Numbered from the stretch's first letter, positions 53,093 through 62,222 are shown. The stretch is 64,000 nt of DNA from Flavobacterium restrictum (GCF_007097245.1 NZ_VJZT01000014.1:55408-119407); one strand, 5' to 3'. Numbers and translations are program-made. Notes: generated by a model not told the origin, from the sequence alone.

Positions 53093-54334
53093 ATGCACCC
53101 TTATATTTCTATTCTTACTATCTTTTTGGCACTACTGTTGGCATACCACAACTGGAACATCAACCGTAACTCTATTTTTTTATCCGGATTCATAGTACTA
53201 TTTGCGCTTTATTCCCTAATACACTATGTGCTGTTGATTAATAAAAACGAGTATTTATTGGCTATTTTTTACAACAATACCGCCCCAACTGGATATTTAG
53301 TAGGTCCCCTGTTTTATTTTTATGTGAGAGGAGTGCTCTTTGACAAAAGCAAACTTTCCCGAAAAGATTTTCTCCATTTAACCCCTGCGCTTATCAATAT
53401 AGTTAGCATCACACCCTACCTATTCACACCCTTTGCCTATAAACTTGCATTGGCACATAGACTCATCAAAGACGTCATGGTTGCCAAGACAGAAACCGTA
53501 GGGCTTTATCCTAATATTATAAACATCATTGCAAGACCTGTGTTACTTTGCTTCTATGTCGTATTAGCACTTGTTATGTTGTTTCGCTTTTGGGCAAAAA
53601 CCAAAACTAACAATCGAATCCCCAAAAAGCAAACCCGCAATATGCTACTATGGCTCTTTGGCTTTATTTTAATCATCATAGCTACAGTGATTTGTTACGG
53701 GGTGCTTACTTATTTATTTTTGAAAGACCCAAATCCAAACCTTGTCCGAATAAAAACCAGTACTCCCATGGCTATTCTTGGATTTTGCTTATTGATGATT
53801 CCTGTAAGTTTACTCGTTTTCCCGGAGCTACTCTATGGAATTCCCCAAACTGACCCAGATCAAAGCAACGATTTTCAATCAGGCGAAAAAGAGATAAAAA
53901 ACAACATTTTTAATCAAGCAGCACCCAAGGAAATTAACTCACCAGCAATCGATACTACTAAAGAAGTGCTTTCGGAAAAAGATATTGAACCCCGATTCAT
54001 TGAATTATCCCAATCTATTTTGGTTTATATAAAAGAAAGTGAAATTTATCTCAATCCCAATTTTTCAATGGAAGAACTTTCTAGGGAAATGGATGTCCCA
54101 AAGCACCATCTTTATTATTGTTTCAATAGCGTAATGAACCTTAAATTGACAAAAATACGTGCCGAGTTGCGGGTTGAATATGCCAAAAAACTAATCGAGC
54201 AAGGATCTCTAGACACCTTAACATTAGATGCCGTAGCATCCAAAGCTGGATTTTCGTCCCGATCTTCTTTTCAAAGCACCTTCAAAGACGAAGTAGGTTG
54301 TTCTCCTGGAGAATACCTTAAAATCCTTACTTGA
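53093..54334 (+). CDS. Membrane-embedded AraC-family transcriptional regulator, copy 1
   Basis: A 413-residue protein. The N-terminal ~260 residues hold about six to seven TM helices (starting HPYISILTIFLALLLAY). A linker (about 265-305) leads to a C-terminal AraC-type DNA-binding domain with two HTH motifs (FSMEELSREMDVPKHHLYY and LDAVASKAGFSSRSSFQSTF). It probably senses a signal in the membrane or envelope and regulates the divergent T9SS gene. The HTH half is nearly identical, including synonymous positions, to the regulator at 62274-63521, while the TM half is only moderately similar. The ATG at 53093 is used since the -7 box lies upstream of it. Confidence 0.9.
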   Translation: MHPYISILTIFLALLLAYHNWNINRNSIFLSGFIVLFALYSLIHYVLLINKNEYLLAIFYNNTAPTGYLVGPLFYFYVRGVLFDKSKLSRKDFLHLTPALINIVSITPYLFTPFAYKLALAHRLIKDVMVAKTETVGLYPNIINIIARPVLLCFYVVLALVMLFRFWAKTKTNNRIPKKQTRNMLLWLFGFILIIIATVICYGVLTYLFLKDPNPNLVRIKTSTPMAILGFCLLMIPVSLLVFPELLYGIPQTDPDQSNDFQSGEKEIKNNIFNQAAPKEINSPAIDTTKEVLSEKDIEPRFIELSQSILVYIKESEIYLNPNFSMEELSREMDVPKHHLYYCFNSVMNLKLTKIRAELRVEYAKKLIEQGSLDTLTLDAVASKAGFSSRSSFQSTFKDEVGCSPGEYLKILT

Positions 54335-54374
54335 TTGTAAAAACTTTAGCTTATTTTGAAAGCGTAAGTGTTTT

Positions 54375-54498
54375 ACCGCAAAAGGCGCAAAGAAAAAACC
54401 GCAAAGTGCGCAAATTTTTATGCTTTTGCGTTCTTGCGGTTTATTATTATACTGCAAAAATCAACAAAGTTTTGCACCTTTGCGTCCTTGCGGTTTAA
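54375..54498. repeat. CGCAAAG-type hairpin repeat (module border)
   Basis: Units such as ACCGCAAAAGGCGCAAAG and its inverse TTTGCGTCCTTGCGGTTT flank a short spacer and can fold into a long hairpin. It lies between the AraC stop and the stop of mini-gene copy 2, so it may terminate both transcripts. Confidence 0.7.
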
Positions 54499-54503
54499 TT
54501 ATT

Positions 54504-54710
54504 TTAAGCTAGTTTTCTATTCTTTCTAAAGGTATAGATTGCAAAAACAACTCCTACCAAAGCCAAGAAAATCAATTTCCCGTTTATTGGCATTGGCTCA
54601 CCACCTTCGAGATCTCCGGTATCCGAATCGTCGCCCGGATCGGCAAAAATCAATACGCTGGAGAATAAACAAACGATTGTTAGATACAATTTTAATGCTG
54701 TGTTTTTCAT
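54504..54710 (-). CDS. PID-CTERM-like mini surface protein, copy 2
   Basis: A 68-residue protein nearly identical to copies 1 and 3 (ADPGDD at the mature N terminus, GVVFAIY in the TM helix). The ATG at 54710 matches the other copies; an in-frame ATG at 54782 adds 24 residues without counterpart in the others. It is the last gene of a minus-strand series with the lipase 106 bp upstream; a 7-bp inverted repeat (AAAGAGT/ACTCTTT) lies in the spacer, comparable in position to the hairpin before copy 1. Confidence 0.8.
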   Translation of the reverse strand: MKNTALKLYLTIVCLFSSVLIFADPGDDSDTGDLEGGEPMPINGKLIFLALVGVVFAIYTFRKNRKLA

Positions 54711-54816
54711 ATTATTATGTTTTTTATGATTATCAATTTGGTAAATAAAATATGGAGATAGTAAAGAGTCCAAAAAAAGCATTTACAGTTATTAATACTC
54801 TTTGCTCTTTTCGTGA

Positions 54817-55917
54817 TTAATGTTTAAGATATGAATTTACTGCTGTGGCTACGGCACTATCATTGTCCCCATAATAAAATGCTTTGGGGGAATTATAAGC
54901 ATTAATATGTTGAAATCCAGCTTCTTCAATAAACGTATTAGTAGCTTTTTCGCTTGGCTTACCATCAAATCTGTATTCTTGTGGTTTTTCGTCAAAAATA
55001 CGGGTATAATGACTATTTTTTAAGAGCGTTACATCTATAAATAAAAAACCCAACTCCGTTTTGTATGCTTGAGTTGCGGTTAAAATTTTTAGGTTTCCAA
55101 ATTCAGGCGTATGGTATATATTGGGAATTTTTAAGAACGTTTTGGAATTCCAAGCATGGGGAACTATATCATAATTATTAATAACCGAGTGATAATTGTT
55201 GCCAAATTTACTTTCTGCATATGCTGCAAAAGCTTTGTTACCCGAGCTTGAACCCGCACTTGGATAGGTCGAGACTAAAAATGCTTTGTTCTCTTTTTCT
55301 TTCCATTCGATTATAGTAAGTGCCAATAGTGGCGACAAAGCACCAGCTAAACTATGTCCACAAGTGGTTACTTCGGTATTTTGGTCTAGTGGTAATTGGC
55401 TTAAGAAGGATATAACATCTTGATTTTTATGGTTTTTTAAATCCCTTAAAATTGTTAATCCATCATGGCTACCTCCTGCTATTTTTGCATCAGGAATAGT
55501 TCCCCAACTTTTCATAAGTTTCGTTTCGACTTTAAAATCTTCATCAAGCCATCCAAATTTTGAAACACCATTAGTGCCTGAAACAGCAATCACATAAAGT
55601 GTTTTGGTTTCATCATCAGGATCCTGACCTTTTGCAACAAACATAGCATTATCTGTAATAAATGCATTGGGGATAATGTTTAGGTTTTTGTCTCTTTGCC
55701 TGCTGTTTTTAGTACAAGGTCCCCAAACAATATCCCAATCACCAATGTATGCTTTTATGATAGGGTTTTGCAAGGCTGAAGCCACTTGCAGGCTTAAATT
55801 ATCTTGTAATTCATTTTCGGTATTTTTCACAACATTTTGATTGCAATTAGACAATGCAGCCAAAATTGAAATCACCTGGTGTTTCTTGGTTAAGGGATTC
55901 AAATCGTTGCTTTTCAT
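54817..55917 (-). CDS. Class 3 lipase-like alpha/beta hydrolase
   Basis: A 366-residue protein with the lipase_3 motif TCGHSLAGALSPLLALTI, holding the nucleophilic Ser, about residue 181. A likely Asp lies in NNYDIVPHAWNS and a His in NSHYTRIFDE. There is no signal peptide and no T9SS domain, unusual for a lipase, so it may be cytoplasmic, exported by another route, or delivered with a partner. I use the ATG at 55917; the longer frame overlaps the tail-collar gene. It follows the tail-collar gene by 31 bp and is probably co-transcribed with it. Substrate unknown; homologues act on acylglycerols or phospholipids. Confidence 0.78.
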   Translation of the reverse strand: MKSNDLNPLTKKHQVISILAALSNCNQNVVKNTENELQDNLSLQVASALQNPIIKAYIGDWDIVWGPCTKNSRQRDKNLNIIPNAFITDNAMFVAKGQDPDDETKTLYVIAVSGTNGVSKFGWLDEDFKVETKLMKSWGTIPDAKIAGGSHDGLTILRDLKNHKNQDVISFLSQLPLDQNTEVTTCGHSLAGALSPLLALTIIEWKEKENKAFLVSTYPSAGSSSGNKAFAAYAESKFGNNYHSVINNYDIVPHAWNSKTFLKIPNIYHTPEFGNLKILTATQAYKTELGFLFIDVTLLKNSHYTRIFDEKPQEYRFDGKPSEKATNTFIEEAGFQHINAYNSPKAFYYGDNDSAVATAVNSYLKH

Positions 55918-55948
55918 AGGTTGTGAGTTATAAATTAGAATTTTGTTA

Positions 55949-56533
55949 TTATTCTCCTCTGTCAGGATATAATCCGTTAACACATATTATGTAAAAAATC
56001 ACCAAACCAGGTTGCATAATGCTTAAAGGTTCTATATGTCCATTTCTATTATTTACAACAACAAGATGATCGCCACTTATTGCCTTATTTAAATCAAATG
56101 GTTCTAACGTACCAGTAGGGATTCCAGAAAAAATAGAAGCGTCACCATTACCACCAATCACCTTGCCAATTGGATTAAATGCTCCGCCATCTGCGGCACA
56201 AGGTATAGAAAATTTAGTTCCGTCAACAAATCCTCCCCTAAGTTCAGGTATATTTGAAGGCATAAGACGTGTTTCATTATTTCCATTTTTTTCACCAAGA
56301 TTATATTTTCCAATATCCCCAGGCACACTAATTATACCGAGACCTACTGCAACCCTACCACAGAAATCAGGCAAATTAAAAACAGTACTACCATTACCCC
56401 CATAAACATTACCGATAATTGAATATAGAGGAACGTATTTCGTAATCGCTAATTCTTCACCATTACACAACATCCATCCTTTTGGAACAAAATCTCCCGA
56501 AAACATTTTAATTTCTCCAATATAACCATCCAT
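55949..56533 (-). CDS. Phage-tail-collar domain protein (microcystin-dependent MdpB-like)
   Basis: A 194-residue protein opening with GEIKMFSGDFVPKGWMLCNG and VPLYSIIGNVYGGNGSTVFNLPDFCGRVAVGLG, the signature of the phage tail collar/MdpB family. Such domains form trimeric fibre tips in phage tails and R-type particles and also occur as small stand-alone bacterial proteins of unknown role. No signal peptide. The ATG at 56533 puts the conserved domain at the N terminus. No other phage gene is present nearby, so this is not a prophage. It sits between a tail-fibre-like secreted protein and a lipase. Confidence 0.85.
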   Translation of the reverse strand: MDGYIGEIKMFSGDFVPKGWMLCNGEELAITKYVPLYSIIGNVYGGNGSTVFNLPDFCGRVAVGLGIISVPGDIGKYNLGEKNGNNETRLMPSNIPELRGGFVDGTKFSIPCAADGGAFNPIGKVIGGNGDASIFSGIPTGTLEPFDLNKAISGDHLVVVNNRNGHIEPLSIMQPGLVIFYIICVNGLYPDRGE

Positions 56534-56684
56534 TTTTTTAATATTTAATTGATTTACAATCACCTACTCTTTGTTTCGATTTTCGGCTTTCTCGATAATA
56601 ATATTTTTTTATGCTATTCAAAAAAGTAAAACCGCTATTTTTTATTCATTCTTTTAGCCCTTTGAGAGTAATTAGAGGAGTTCT

Positions 56685-57401
56685 CTAATTTGCTGAAAAC
56701 ATTGTAAAAATGCCTCCTGTTGTAGCGTTTGCCCCCCCTAAAGTTTTGTATATTTTTATTGTTAACAATTGTCCTGCTACTGCTGTATAAGTAAATGATG
56801 TGTTAATGGGAGCACCATTAGAGTATGCTGAAGTGTTAGCCGTTGCAAGCACTGCTCCTGTTGTAGTATAATTTGTAGCGTTTGAAACTGGTGCTACATT
56901 CCACAATTCATAAGTAAATGCTTCGTCATCATATGAGTAAAAATTTATGGTAAAAGTAATATCCCCAGGAATAAAGAAACTTGTTGATGACGATATACTT
57001 GTCGCTGTTGAAGTTGTAAATGCACTTATGTAAAGTGTTATTGGAGTTGATGAAGCAGTTACATTGTGTCCGATAGCAAAATTAGGCAAAAGTGTAGAGT
57101 TGGTTGCGCCTGTACTAGACAAGCTTTTCCAGATACTGCCGTCGTAGGAATACAAACCAGCTGTGCCGTCAGTTTGATAAACTAACAATCCAGTGGCTGG
57201 AGTGCTAATAGCATCCCGTTGCGCAATAGTCATTCTAGGAATAAGCAATCCTTTATCCGTGCTTTTTAAGTCTAATATTGCCGATGGGTCTGCGGTACTA
57301 CCATCGGTATTGATGGCTACTGATTGTGCATTTGCCGTGAGAGCAAAGAGAAAAGAAAATAAAATAAAGATTTTCTGGAGGTTGTTTTGTGCTGTTTTCA
57401 T
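56685..57401 (-). CDS. Secreted protein with tail-fibre-like stalk motif
   Basis: A 238-residue protein with signal peptide ([16 protein letters not shown]). The mature N terminus [20 protein letters not shown] continues with [12 protein letters not shown] and [25 protein letters not shown], a motif widely seen at the base of Bacteroidota tail-fibre-like surface proteins. The last ~130 residues are Thr/Ser-rich and beta-like without a known domain or T9SS signal. It lies between the T9SS type C gene and the tail-collar gene; spacers of 122 and 151 bp allow but do not prove co-transcription. Function unknown. Confidence 0.75.
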   Translation of the reverse strand: MKTAQNNLQKIFILFSFLFALTANAQSVAINTDGSTADPSAILDLKSTDKGLLIPRMTIAQRDAISTPATGLLVYQTDGTAGLYSYDGSIWKSLSSTGATNSTLLPNFAIGHNVTASSTPITLYISAFTTSTATSISSSTSFFIPGDITFTINFYSYDDEAFTYELWNVAPVSNATNYTTTGAVLATANTSAYSNGAPINTSFTYTAVAGQLLTIKIYKTLGGANATTGGIFTMFSAN

Positions 57402-57523
57402 ACTATTGTTTTGTTTGATTTAAAAAATTGTTTTGATTTAAAAAAGCCTAAAATTCTAAAAAGTTGAAAATTAATCTGTTCCATTCTTTTTGATTCTTTC
57501 GCTTCTTTCGTTTTTTAGATTAT

Positions 57524-59773
57524 TTAATACATTACTTTTTTGGTTACTATTTTATCTTCATCCGAGGTAATTTGAACCAAAATCGTTTGCTCGGCGGCGG
57601 TAAAACCTTTTAAGATCGTTGTGTTTTGATTCACTTTTTCTTGTTTGAAAATCAATCGCCCTTGCATATCAAAAACTCGTACCGTTTTCATAATTGTTTT
57701 GCCAGCGTTGATGTGAATGAGTCTATTTTGTTTATAAACGAGAACCGAATTGCTGAATTCTTGTTCCTCAAGTCCCAAGGCGGTACTGCTTTTGTACACC
57801 AATTCAAATCTATTGTTAAACGTTCCTATTGCTGATGCAAATGTGTAGGCGCCTTTTTTCAAATCCTGCGATGTCCCTAGTTCTTTATCATTCAAGAACA
57901 CGGCTTGATTGCCAGAGAATAGTCCCTCTACATGGTCGATGCTAATAGTGAAATTTCCAGCAGCGTTCGTTTTGAAAGTGAGTGGCACCACATCTGAATC
58001 GGCAAACGGAAGTCCTTTCCCTTGAATGACAAACTCTTCGTTGTTGATAATCGAGTTCAAAGCGATAGGCGAATCGTTGAAATATTTTCCTTCAATTCCT
58101 GCGTCAATTCCTGCGGTGGCACCAGTCATGTAGGCGACCATCATTTGGTTTGCTGGAGCGGTATCTTTGGCTAGATTCAACCAGATTCTGCTTTTTTCTA
58201 TGGCTTTGGTTTTCAAGAACGGAGCGGTGTTATTGGCCGTTCGCATGGCATTGGTAAAAATCAATGTGGTACTGGTTGATTTGGCTATAAATCCTTGCCC
58301 TACTTGGATGGTACCGTTGGGAACAATACTACTTAAGCCACCGGCATTGGCCGTGCCGCCCGCTTTGGTATACGTGGCATAGGATGCTGTTGTGCCATTG
58401 GTTTTTCTCCAAAAGTACAAGGCATCGGTAAGGTTGTTCGCATCAATAAAAGCATCGGCACTGATAGTCGATGGGTAGGGATTGCCTATGCCGTTATACG
58501 TGTTATTGGCTACCGTAAGTGATACCGTTCCGTTGTTTGGGATTCCTGTAAAACTTCCGTTCCAAACTGTTGGCGTTGTCGGATGATTGTTGGGCATCCT
58601 AATCAAATAACCTGTTCCTGTTGTGAAGTTGGCTGTAGGTGTTGTTACATTGTATAAGTTCGTTGCTGGATTGTAAATATAAAAACGGTTTGACAAAGTT
58701 GCGGGAGAAAAGCTTAACAATTGCTGCCCTGCAACTGGCGATGACCATAAGGTGTAATCGAGAAGCATTAACGTGGTACTATTTCGTTTAGATGTGATTT
58801 TTCCTTGATTTGGAACATCATCTACTTGAACCAGATTCGCATTGTTCTCGAATGTCAAACTCGCTGTTCGTGCTACCGCTACTTTGCCAGAAATAGTAAA
58901 GTTAAATCCTGTTGGTACCGTTACAACGGCTGTCCCTAGAACTTCCAAACTACAGGCATTTATATTTATAGCTTCGGAATAATTGCCTGCAATAATCGCT
59001 TTTTGAGAGGCTGTGGGCAAAAAAGGACTCCATGATGTTCCGTTCCAAGTGGTGGTCAAATTACAAGAGCTTTCTTTTGCTCCCAATGAAAAGGAGGTGT
59101 ACAAACTCAAATCGACAACTCCGTCGGTAGTAATTGATCCTTCGGTCAGGCTACTTGTTGTACCCAGAAACGAAGTTGCATCTATGGTTGAAGGAATCAA
59201 AACCCATTTGGCACCATCGTAACCTACGATTGATAAATTAGACAAGGACGAAATAGAAGTCCCTTTGTACTGGGTCAGGTTAGTTACATCGCTAGAATTG
59301 CGCCATGAAAGCGAAATTTTAGCATCGGCAACTGCTCCTTTTATATCCCAATATTCTACGGTAGAAATTCCTCCAAGTGTGGCATCAAGTGTAGCACCAA
59401 TAGTGGTTGGATTGGTTCTAAAATACGCTCCATCGACACCATCAGTCGTAGTAGGAATAACTTGTACTGGTGCATACACGCTGGATTGTCCTATGGGCAA
59501 AACAAAGACTGCTGTCCCTTTTGTAGTAACATAACCATCTACAAAATGACTGTTTGACGCACCGCTCCAAGTGGCTGCTGCTCCAAAAACTAATTTTCCG
59601 TAAGTCGAAGCAGTTCTTGTGGTTTTGGTTTGTCCACTTGCTCCAAAAGAATAGTTAAACGACGATATATAGACATAATCAGTATCCCCAATGGACAAGA
59701 TGGCATTGTTTTGAAACTGCGCTATTGTATTTTGAATACAAAATAATAATAAAGCAATAGTAATTTTTTTCAT
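57524..59773 (-). CDS. T9SS type C sorting-domain protein
   Basis: A 749-residue secreted protein with signal peptide (KKITIALLLFCIQNTIAQ). The N-terminal ~240 residues (VDGYVTTKGTAVFVLPIG) are a beta-rich segment found at the start of many flavobacterial surface proteins. From about residue 245 to the end it is nearly identical to the end of the 1995-residue protein (46877-52864), with NGIGNPYPSTISADAFIDAN and a type C sorting signal ending TKKVMY. A T9SS passenger of the same module family with a different front part. The gap downstream to the 57401 start is 122 bp. Confidence 0.88.
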   Translation of the reverse strand: MKKITIALLLFCIQNTIAQFQNNAILSIGDTDYVYISSFNYSFGASGQTKTTRTASTYGKLVFGAAATWSGASNSHFVDGYVTTKGTAVFVLPIGQSSVYAPVQVIPTTTDGVDGAYFRTNPTTIGATLDATLGGISTVEYWDIKGAVADAKISLSWRNSSDVTNLTQYKGTSISSLSNLSIVGYDGAKWVLIPSTIDATSFLGTTSSLTEGSITTDGVVDLSLYTSFSLGAKESSCNLTTTWNGTSWSPFLPTASQKAIIAGNYSEAININACSLEVLGTAVVTVPTGFNFTISGKVAVARTASLTFENNANLVQVDDVPNQGKITSKRNSTTLMLLDYTLWSSPVAGQQLLSFSPATLSNRFYIYNPATNLYNVTTPTANFTTGTGYLIRMPNNHPTTPTVWNGSFTGIPNNGTVSLTVANNTYNGIGNPYPSTISADAFIDANNLTDALYFWRKTNGTTASYATYTKAGGTANAGGLSSIVPNGTIQVGQGFIAKSTSTTLIFTNAMRTANNTAPFLKTKAIEKSRIWLNLAKDTAPANQMMVAYMTGATAGIDAGIEGKYFNDSPIALNSIINNEEFVIQGKGLPFADSDVVPLTFKTNAAGNFTISIDHVEGLFSGNQAVFLNDKELGTSQDLKKGAYTFASAIGTFNNRFELVYKSSTALGLEEQEFSNSVLVYKQNRLIHINAGKTIMKTVRVFDMQGRLIFKQEKVNQNTTILKGFTAAEQTILVQITSDEDKIVTKKVMY

Positions 59774-59841
59774 AGTTGTTTGTTTTTATAATATTTCTAG
59801 CGATTTATAACCAATTGAAATGCTGATTGTTTACATACTAT

Positions 59842-60262
59842 TTAGTCATTTCCTCCTGAAACACAAATACAATAATTTAGTGCCAAATAAGGCTGAATGA
59901 AACCAAAAGGATTCGAGTCAAAATAACGCTCTAAAGCTAGTACTTTTTGATTTTTTATAGCGATTCTCGTGCTTCCAGTTTTTCCAATCAACGGTAGTTA
60001 CTTCTAGCTTCCTCTTTCAACACTATGGTAACAACGAAAAGCACTAACACACGATTAACATCGCATTCTGACGAGAATATTATTACACCATTATTACTCC
60101 TTATAATAGTATCAATCGCAAATACTCTGTAGTTCCTGCATGATAAACCCCAATATCGGTTCTTGTTATTATGTTAGACATATCAAAATCATTAGAAGAG
60201 TTTAAATCATACGTGTGTTTGGATACGTTTTCAATTTGAAGAATTGTTATGCTATGAACGGT
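59842..60262 (-). pseudogene. Decayed coding remnant (at least two frameshifts)
   Basis: In an otherwise empty 583-bp gap, three consecutive minus-strand open pieces without a good start look coding. The first (about 60101-60262) reads ...HTYDLNSSNDFDMSNIITRT..., the second (about 59990-60125) reads ...RSNNGVIIFSSECDVNRV..., and the third (59842-59990) reads ...VLALERYFDSNPFGFIQPY...NYCICVSGGND, then stops. They join only if the frame is changed twice. I read this as a broken gene; its family is not recognised. Parts 59774-59841 and 60263-60356 show nothing. Confidence 0.35.
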
Positions 60263-60356
60263 TTAATTACTCCTAAATATTCGTCACTTAATTATTACTT
60301 CAATTATTATGTTTTTTTTATTAAATCATCCCGCTTTAAATCTATTTTCCTATAAA

Positions 60357-62003
60357 TTAAGCAGACATTTTTCTAGATACTAAATCAATAATTGACGTGT
60401 GTTTTTTAGAAAGTTCCTCAACTAATTTTTCTTCTATGTTCAACATATTAGCGATCTCACTTGGTGTTTTTCCATCCAATAACATATTAACAGCCCTTGC
60501 GTCTACTATGTATTTACTTTCAATACCCGTTTGAGTACTAATATCTGAAACAGATTTTGATTCATCTTTCAACAAGTACATTGCTTTTAATATTTCTTCT
60601 TTTTCATTTTCGTTATAATACTTTATCGAATCAACATTGACAACAGCATACTCTACTGCGGTATCTAAATCGAATTTTTTATTATTAGACTTCGCTTTTT
60701 TTCCGTTTTTTTCTATCATTTCAATAGCTGCAGTCCATTTATTCATTTCGGTTCTTTGAGCGATAATAAACTCTGTAAATTTATGATAAGCGTTATCCTT
60801 GCTAGTGTCAATATCCTTAAATTCTTTATATTTTGCTTCGGTAAGAAATCCTGCAGCATAAAAAGTCGTCAAAATATTTTTATAGAATGTGTTAATTTTC
60901 CCCATAGAAGAATTAATTTCCAGTTGAATTGACTTTATTTTTTCGTTTGAAATTTTGGTCTCATTCATTATTTTTTCAAAAAAATCTTTTCTTGCTTCAG
61001 CAGCAAAAATGGCAGTAATTATTTCAATTATCCCAAAAATTGCTAATGCTATTGGTAGAATAGGCGCTGCAAATACCGAGATACCTATTCCTATACCAAC
61101 AACTGTATCTACTGTGTTAAATTTCGTGAGGGAATCCTGAAATGCTGGAACAGTTAAACTTAAAGATAATAGTTGAATATTAACATCTGTTTTCCACGAT
61201 TCATAGTTGTTTATAATTTGTTGAATATCCCCAGTCAAGAGATTTTTTAATTTATCTAACTCCTTAATAACAATGTCAATATTTGTTATAATACCATCAT
61301 TTCCTTTTATAGATTCTATTGCAGTTTTCTTTCTCTCTGGATTGTCTGGTCTAAATACATTATCGCCAATCCAAGCTGATAAAGAAAACGTCTCGTTTTC
61401 TATCTTATTTAAAAGACCATCATAATCATTCTTAACTCTTTTTAAATCTGAAATTGCTTTGTCAATTTGATCTTTATTTTCCATATTATCGTATTTAAAA
61501 TTATAAATTTTATCTTCTGGTTGCCACAAAGTGCCAAATTTTGCTTTCACAACCCCTTGTTCCATGACAATCCAAGAATCGTTATCATTTGTGTTGAATG
61601 TGGTGCTAAATTGAAAGTTTTTGGTGTAGATAAATAATGTTTTGTTTGAAGCTCCAAATTCAGAGAAAAGACCACTTAATGATATGTATTTCAATACCGT
61701 ATCATTAGTCACATCTTTAAATTCGTGTGAGGGAATCTGGATTGCGTTTGGTCGAAGTTGGTCAAATATTTTTACAGCTAATCCTGCTGGGAAATAAGTG
61801 GCTGTACCGATGGTTTTAATATAACTAAATGCAGTCCATAAAGTCTTTAATGAATTAATAGCAACGGGTGCATTTAATGTAGCAAGACTAGCAGCTAGTG
61901 ATACCGTATCGAAACCAATATCTGCTAAAAGCCAATCCGTGTTTTTTGTGGCAATTACATATACATCTTCTTCTAGATTGTTACTTATGTAGATTTTACT
62001 CAT
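60357..62003 (-). CDS. Putative alpha-helical pore-forming-toxin-like protein
   Basis: A 548-residue protein without signal peptide. Residues ~1-172 are beta-rich (SKIYISNNLEEDVYVIATKN). Residues ~175-295 and ~335-420 are long amphipathic helices predicted to form coiled coils, and they flank a very hydrophobic ~36-residue stretch (about 300-335, GIGIGISVFAAPILPIALAI). Helix bundle plus hydrophobic hairpin is the plan of ClyA/Hbl/XaxAB-type alpha-pore-forming toxins. The C-terminal ~75 residues hold two short helix-turn-helix-like units (ISTQTGIESKYIVDAR; PSEIANMLNIEEKLVEEL). I do not recognise the family; the toxin idea is inference. It is divergent to the second AraC regulator, the position held by the giant T9SS gene in the first module. 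Confidence 0.6.
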   Translation of the reverse strand: MSKIYISNNLEEDVYVIATKNTDWLLADIGFDTVSLAASLATLNAPVAINSLKTLWTAFSYIKTIGTATYFPAGLAVKIFDQLRPNAIQIPSHEFKDVTNDTVLKYISLSGLFSEFGASNKTLFIYTKNFQFSTTFNTNDNDSWIVMEQGVVKAKFGTLWQPEDKIYNFKYDNMENKDQIDKAISDLKRVKNDYDGLLNKIENETFSLSAWIGDNVFRPDNPERKKTAIESIKGNDGIITNIDIVIKELDKLKNLLTGDIQQIINNYESWKTDVNIQLLSLSLTVPAFQDSLTKFNTVDTVVGIGIGISVFAAPILPIALAIFGIIEIITAIFAAEARKDFFEKIMNETKISNEKIKSIQLEINSSMGKINTFYKNILTTFYAAGFLTEAKYKEFKDIDTSKDNAYHKFTEFIIAQRTEMNKWTAAIEMIEKNGKKAKSNNKKFDLDTAVEYAVVNVDSIKYYNENEKEEILKAMYLLKDESKSVSDISTQTGIESKYIVDARAVNMLLDGKTPSEIANMLNIEEKLVEELSKKHTSIIDLVSRKMSA

Positions 62004-62123
62004 TGTTTTCGCTTTTTTGTTTATAAAATTAAATTAACACAATGATTTACTTTATTGCTAGATGCTTTTTTTTAATCTCACAAAAAAAACAAAAAATTCC
62101 TAAAGGATAGCACTTTGCTACCA

Positions 62124-62162
62124 CAACATTGTCCAAAATCGACGAATCTGGCAAACAAAAGT
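62124..62162. promoter_or_regulatory. Conserved 39-bp block between toxin-like gene and AraC gene (copy 2)
   Basis: Identical to 52942-52980 except for one base (CCAAAATCG for CCAAATTCG in the left half-site). It lies about 120 bp before the toxin-like gene start and 53 bp before the regulator -7 box, matching the spacing of copy 1 to its regulator. The conservation above its surroundings suggests an operator for the regulators. Confidence 0.55.
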
Positions 62163-62214
62163 ATTTTTTAGTGATTTGTTGCCTTCAAAGAATAGATTTT
62201 TAGGTTGTGTTCTC

Positions 62215-62222
62215 TATCTTTG
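62215..62222 (+). promoter_or_regulatory. Candidate -7 box of the second AraC regulator gene
   Basis: TATCTTTG matches TAnnTTTG, 52 bp upstream of the ATG at 62274, exactly as in the first regulator. Downstream TTCCCATTAAAAAC is conserved between the two leaders. Confidence 0.5.

Noticed and set aside
54504..62003. Prophage or contractile injection system suggested by the tail-collar and fibre-like proteins
   Set aside because: No sheath, tube, baseplate, capsid, terminase or integrase genes are present; stand-alone collar proteins are common in bacteria.
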